Assembly (NCBI GenBank): GCA_963920665.1
Contig: OY987272.1
Coordinates: 1,555,001 to 1,619,000, forward strand
Source: Straminergon stramineum
Taxonomy: Eukaryota > Streptophyta > Bryopsida > Hypnales > Calliergonaceae
Direction of reading: 5' to 3'
Length of the DNA stretch: 64,000 nucleotides
In this document: positions 60,999-64,000 of the stretch, piece by piece
Position numbering within the stretch: position 1 is the stretch's first letter
Layout: every line of letters begins with the position of its first letter
The notes under the pieces: model-generated
Database searches by the model: none
What the model saw: only the letters and a program-made list of their open reading frames with translations
What the model was told of the DNA's origin: nothing
Translations under genes and position numbers: made by a program

Positions 60999-61809
60999 GC
61001 GATGGGAATTTGTTTTTGAACCCTAGTCTGATGATATGGTGCGGTTTAGGGTCGTAGTCTCTTTCTAAATATTGCTGAACAAATCGGGGTTGGTTTGGTT
61101 TCCTGCAGAGTTGAAATTGATACTTTCACATTTGCATTGTGGAGAATTGATCAGACATATAGGTTTTGAATAAAATTTTTGAAGTTTTAAGAAAAAAAAG
61201 GCTGCTGTACCCTTATTTGTCACTGGTAATTTATTTTTAATGTTTTTCTTCAAACGAAGAAATGACATGCGTACTTGTTTTTAACTGATTTTGGGTTCGC
61301 ACGCTTGTCTGCAGTTTGTCACTATCACCTCAAAAGAGGCAGTAACTGCGTGTACACTAAGTCGGTGGAAAGTCTGAGTTTTGTATGAAGTATGTGCTAC
61401 GTGACAGGAAAATACTTGACAAGAAATGCCTTCGCGATACAAGATTTTGATATGTTAAGAAATGTAGCACTTTGGATGGTCAATTAGTTGATAACTGAAT
61501 GGAAGTCAACGACAAAGTCTGGAACACTATCTTAGAGCACTTCGAGGAAAATTGAAGCTCTGGCATACTTTCACATGTGAAGACAATGCCTCACTGCCTT
61601 GAGGAGCCCTCACTTGTTCAAATTGATCTCAACTTTGCATTGAAGGTGTCAGGGATTCCTTTTCATGCCGATTCAGAGGGTGCTCGGGACTGCTCAATGG
61701 TGCGCAGCAAGGGTTCTCTAGAACGTAATTCAGGGTCATGAAATATAGATATTGTTATGTAGGACTGATTTGGGAGATTTCGGTTTTGCAGGTGAAACAG
61801 AGGAGAGTT
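60999..61809 (+). other. Leader/intron region before the metalloprotease-like gene
   Basis: Moderately AT-rich, no long frame. Its last 55 bases (from about 61755) are homologous to the intron end preceding the second exon of the pTAC12-like gene. It likely contains the 5' UTR and a leader intron ending TTTTGCAG at 61791. Confidence 0.4.
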
Positions 61810-63707
61810 ATGGCATGCTTTCAACGTCGCCCTCTGTCTGCAATGCATGTGCACAGGGCAAGTTTTGGTCGCCCTGAAATTGGTGGCAAATGTGGTATTA
61901 TCTGCGCTTTGAGAGCTCCTAGTATAGTGAATTTCGCAAGAAGACAAAGGTTGATCAAGAACAGAAGGGATTCTGTACAAGTGGTGGTGCGAAACCAAGC
62001 GAAGCAACAAGAATGGCAACAAGATCTGCAACGACAGCCAGAACCATCACAAACGCCTCCCTTAGACCGCGAAAGCATGTATAAACTTGAGTGGAAAGAA
62101 TTTGAGGAAGCTGTGGAATTCAAGGATCTAGGAAGAGCTTTGAAGGCACTCGAGGCTCTGAACAACTTTGAATCAGATGCAACAACAGCAGGGGATGATG
62201 CTCAGAACGTCGATGAGCTTTATGTAGATGGAGATAGAAATGGATCTCTGAGGGCGGAGTCTTCAAATGGAACAGGAACCTCGTATGTAGCTTTTTCTCT
62301 TCCCCGAACTGAGTACATGAAGATCCTGGACACATGTCAGAGTGCCATGGATCTGGAATTGGTCGGGCAAGCGTATGGTTGGCTTCAAGATGGAGGATTT
62401 TTGCAAAGCTTTGGAAAATACAAAGCTCGAGGTAGGCTTCTTGTTCATTTGGCGTGATGATGTTTTGATATTGCTTTCCTCCTGTTTTTTCGGTTTCTGA
62501 CGAGCTCTTCTTTTCTATTGTGAGCAGTTTTTGAAGCTGGTGGAGGGCGAAGGGTTGTCACTGCAGAAGACATGTTGGCGTCCTCTGGACTTGATGGTAA
62601 GTCTTGCAACTGTTATGAACTGATGAGTTGTTGTTGGTAACAGTAGTCAGTATAGGATACGGGATTCTCTACCTTACATCCTAAGTTGCCCTTAGCAGGA
62701 TTTGAAAGGAATATTTTAGTATATCATTCATTTATATTCGTTTCTAGTGTACATGATTATTGCAAGTGATGATTACAAGAGTAGACGGCGATGAACCCTG
62801 TGCACCTCTGATTCATACTTCATCAAGTCATTTTTATTAGAAGCGTGTTACTTTTGGTAATACTGTCATCGAAATATTTTGTACCTGTAAGATGAATCGT
62901 CCATGTGGTACTCATTGTATTGTGTACTGTATTTCCTTGCAGCATCCAGCCTCTCGCCAAAGAAGTGGGGTCTGTCTGGGAATTCATCTCTTCAGCTCGT
63001 TGCAGGCATTGCTCTGTTCTCCTTCTTAGTGAACAACAACATTGATGTTCGTCCTCTTGCAGTAGTCATCGTTGTTTTGGGTTTACTGGACTCTATTTAT
63101 CTAGGGGGTGCGGGTCAAGCGCAGGTTTTAAGCTTCTGGCCTGGCTATAGAAGGCGGATGCTTGTCCATGAGGCTGGTCATGTCCTTGTTGGTAAGCTCC
63201 TAATCTTGCACATCAGACTTGATGTTGAAGTTTACTTGAAGGGTAATATTCTAATCAGCTGCAAATTTTACTAAATTGAGAGTAACAATTTTTAGTTCAT
63301 TATGAGAGAATACAAGGCCCGAAGTTTGTATTCGGTTAAATTACTTTGACGATTTGTCTTCTTTAGTCTTTCCGGTTCTTCTATGTTTTTTAATCCAATC
63401 TTGTTCTTTTATTTTATTTTAATCAACTTCATTTCTAGCACTTAAGCTTAGTAATTCTCTTTCTGTATTTTTTCTGTTGAAACTTTTTCCTGTTGAAACT
63501 CTTAGTGACAAGTCAGTCTGGGACTTTTTTTTTTGGTTGGGTTTACTGTAAATGAAGCACCTATTCCATTTTATTTTATTTTTCTCTTTGAACGATATGA
63601 AGATGAGTGGTGTTTCCTTGGTGGCTGCAGCGTACTTGTTAGGTTGCCCAGTCAGGGGAGTAGTTTTGGATGCTGCAGAGGCTCTCAAATCTGGCATTTC
63701 CGGTCAG
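61810..63707 (+). CDS. Plastid HEAGH putative metalloprotease (VIR3/At5g27290-like), 5' part
   Basis: Four coding exons, 61810-62431, 62528-62596, 62943-63191 and 63631-63707, join in phase with GT-AG introns and give 339 aa; the gene continues past the window. The ATG (MACFQRRPLSAMHVH) starts an Arg/Ser-rich, acid-poor stretch typical of plastid transit peptides. Then come a Gln-rich linker, a conserved helical region (LEWKEFEEAVEFKDLGRALK; LVGQAYGWLQDGGFLQSFGK), SLSPKKWGLSG, two membrane helices (LVAGIALFSFLV; LAVVIVVLGLLDSIYL), WPGYRRRMLVHEAGH and LLGCPVRGVVLD. HEAGH at residues 306-310 is the zinc-binding signature, as in FtsH-type M41 peptidases, but no AAA+ module precedes it. This matches the small plant family of At5g27290 and At1g56180 (VIR3, whose mutation suppresses var2 variegation). 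Proteolysis has not, to my knowledge, been shown biochemically. Confidence 0.85.
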
Positions 63708-64000
63708 GTATGACTTCTAATTCTCATACCTCTGTGCCTTCCTTTGTCCGAACCAACATCCACTAGTACTTTTAATAGAAAAGAAATGTCAGGCGGTTGA
63801 GGATTGCAATCTTCACAAGACTGTCACAAAAGACACAATTTAGCAAGAAGGAAGTTAATTGTGGAAGCTTACTGTCTGCTTTCCAAGTTTGTAAGGATAT
63901 TAAAAGAGTATTGGAAGCAAAATCATTATCAGCTTAACTGGATAGTTTGGAGTCCTCTGAATCATCTGTTCGGGAAGGGGTTGTGGTTTCTTAACGCTGT
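63708..64000 (+). other. Intron 4 of the metalloprotease-like gene, incomplete
   Basis: It opens GTATGA after the codon for Gln in ISGQ, where relatives continue with an AGTQFWD-type block. No acceptor leading to that block is visible before the window ends. Confidence 0.6.

Noticed and set aside
61663..62031. 122-codon reverse frame across the metalloprotease-like start
   Set aside because: Antisense shadow of a conserved coding exon.

Overview
This window is AT-rich nuclear DNA of a land plant. The evidence is GT-AG introns, nuclear genes for plastid proteins, a plant DUF1218 protein, an ERD4-type OSCA channel, and a dense population of small non-autonomous DNA transposons with eroded Copia debris. 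I see nothing bacterial, organellar or viral. I cannot place the species. Four genes in 64 kb point to a large, repeat-rich genome.

Layout. 1-22.0 kb is gene-free: MITE-like elements, one Copia integrase relic (8.4-8.9 kb), fold-backs and unassigned AT-rich DNA. 22.07-24.16 kb (minus) holds a complete three-exon DUF1218 membrane protein gene of 201 aa. 28.2-31.2 kb (plus) encodes a protein closely resembling plastid pTAC12/HEMERA, mostly in one 1.57-kb exon. 33.7-38.4 kb (minus) holds a complete eight-exon ERD4-like (OSCA/CSC1) gene of 733 aa, convergent with the pTAC12-like gene. 38.4-60.1 kb is again gene-free and full of nested small transposons. 61.8-64.0 kb (plus) carries the first four coding exons of a plastid HEAGH putative metalloprotease (VIR3/At5g27290-like), cut by the window end. 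A 69-codon orphan open segment lies upstream at 60.79-61.00 kb.

Two things stand out. First, at least eight repeat families with different interiors share one terminal signature, a TTAA flank followed by CCC(C)T at one end and its mirror image at the other. Some sit inside other repeats. Comparison with uninterrupted paralogues in this same window gives three internal empty sites, each carrying a single TTAA. TTAA duplication with CCC...GGG ends is the hallmark of the piggyBac superfamily (Kolobok and Sola3 also use TTAA). No transposase is encoded here, so the elements must have been mobilised in trans. Second, the two nuclear genes for plastid proteins share a homologous N-terminal exon, with homology running about 40 bp into the upstream intron. 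This looks like duplication of a plastid-targeting module between otherwise unrelated genes about 33 kb apart.

Exon models were built by hand from splice signals, reading phase and remembered family sequences. Nothing was searched or computed.
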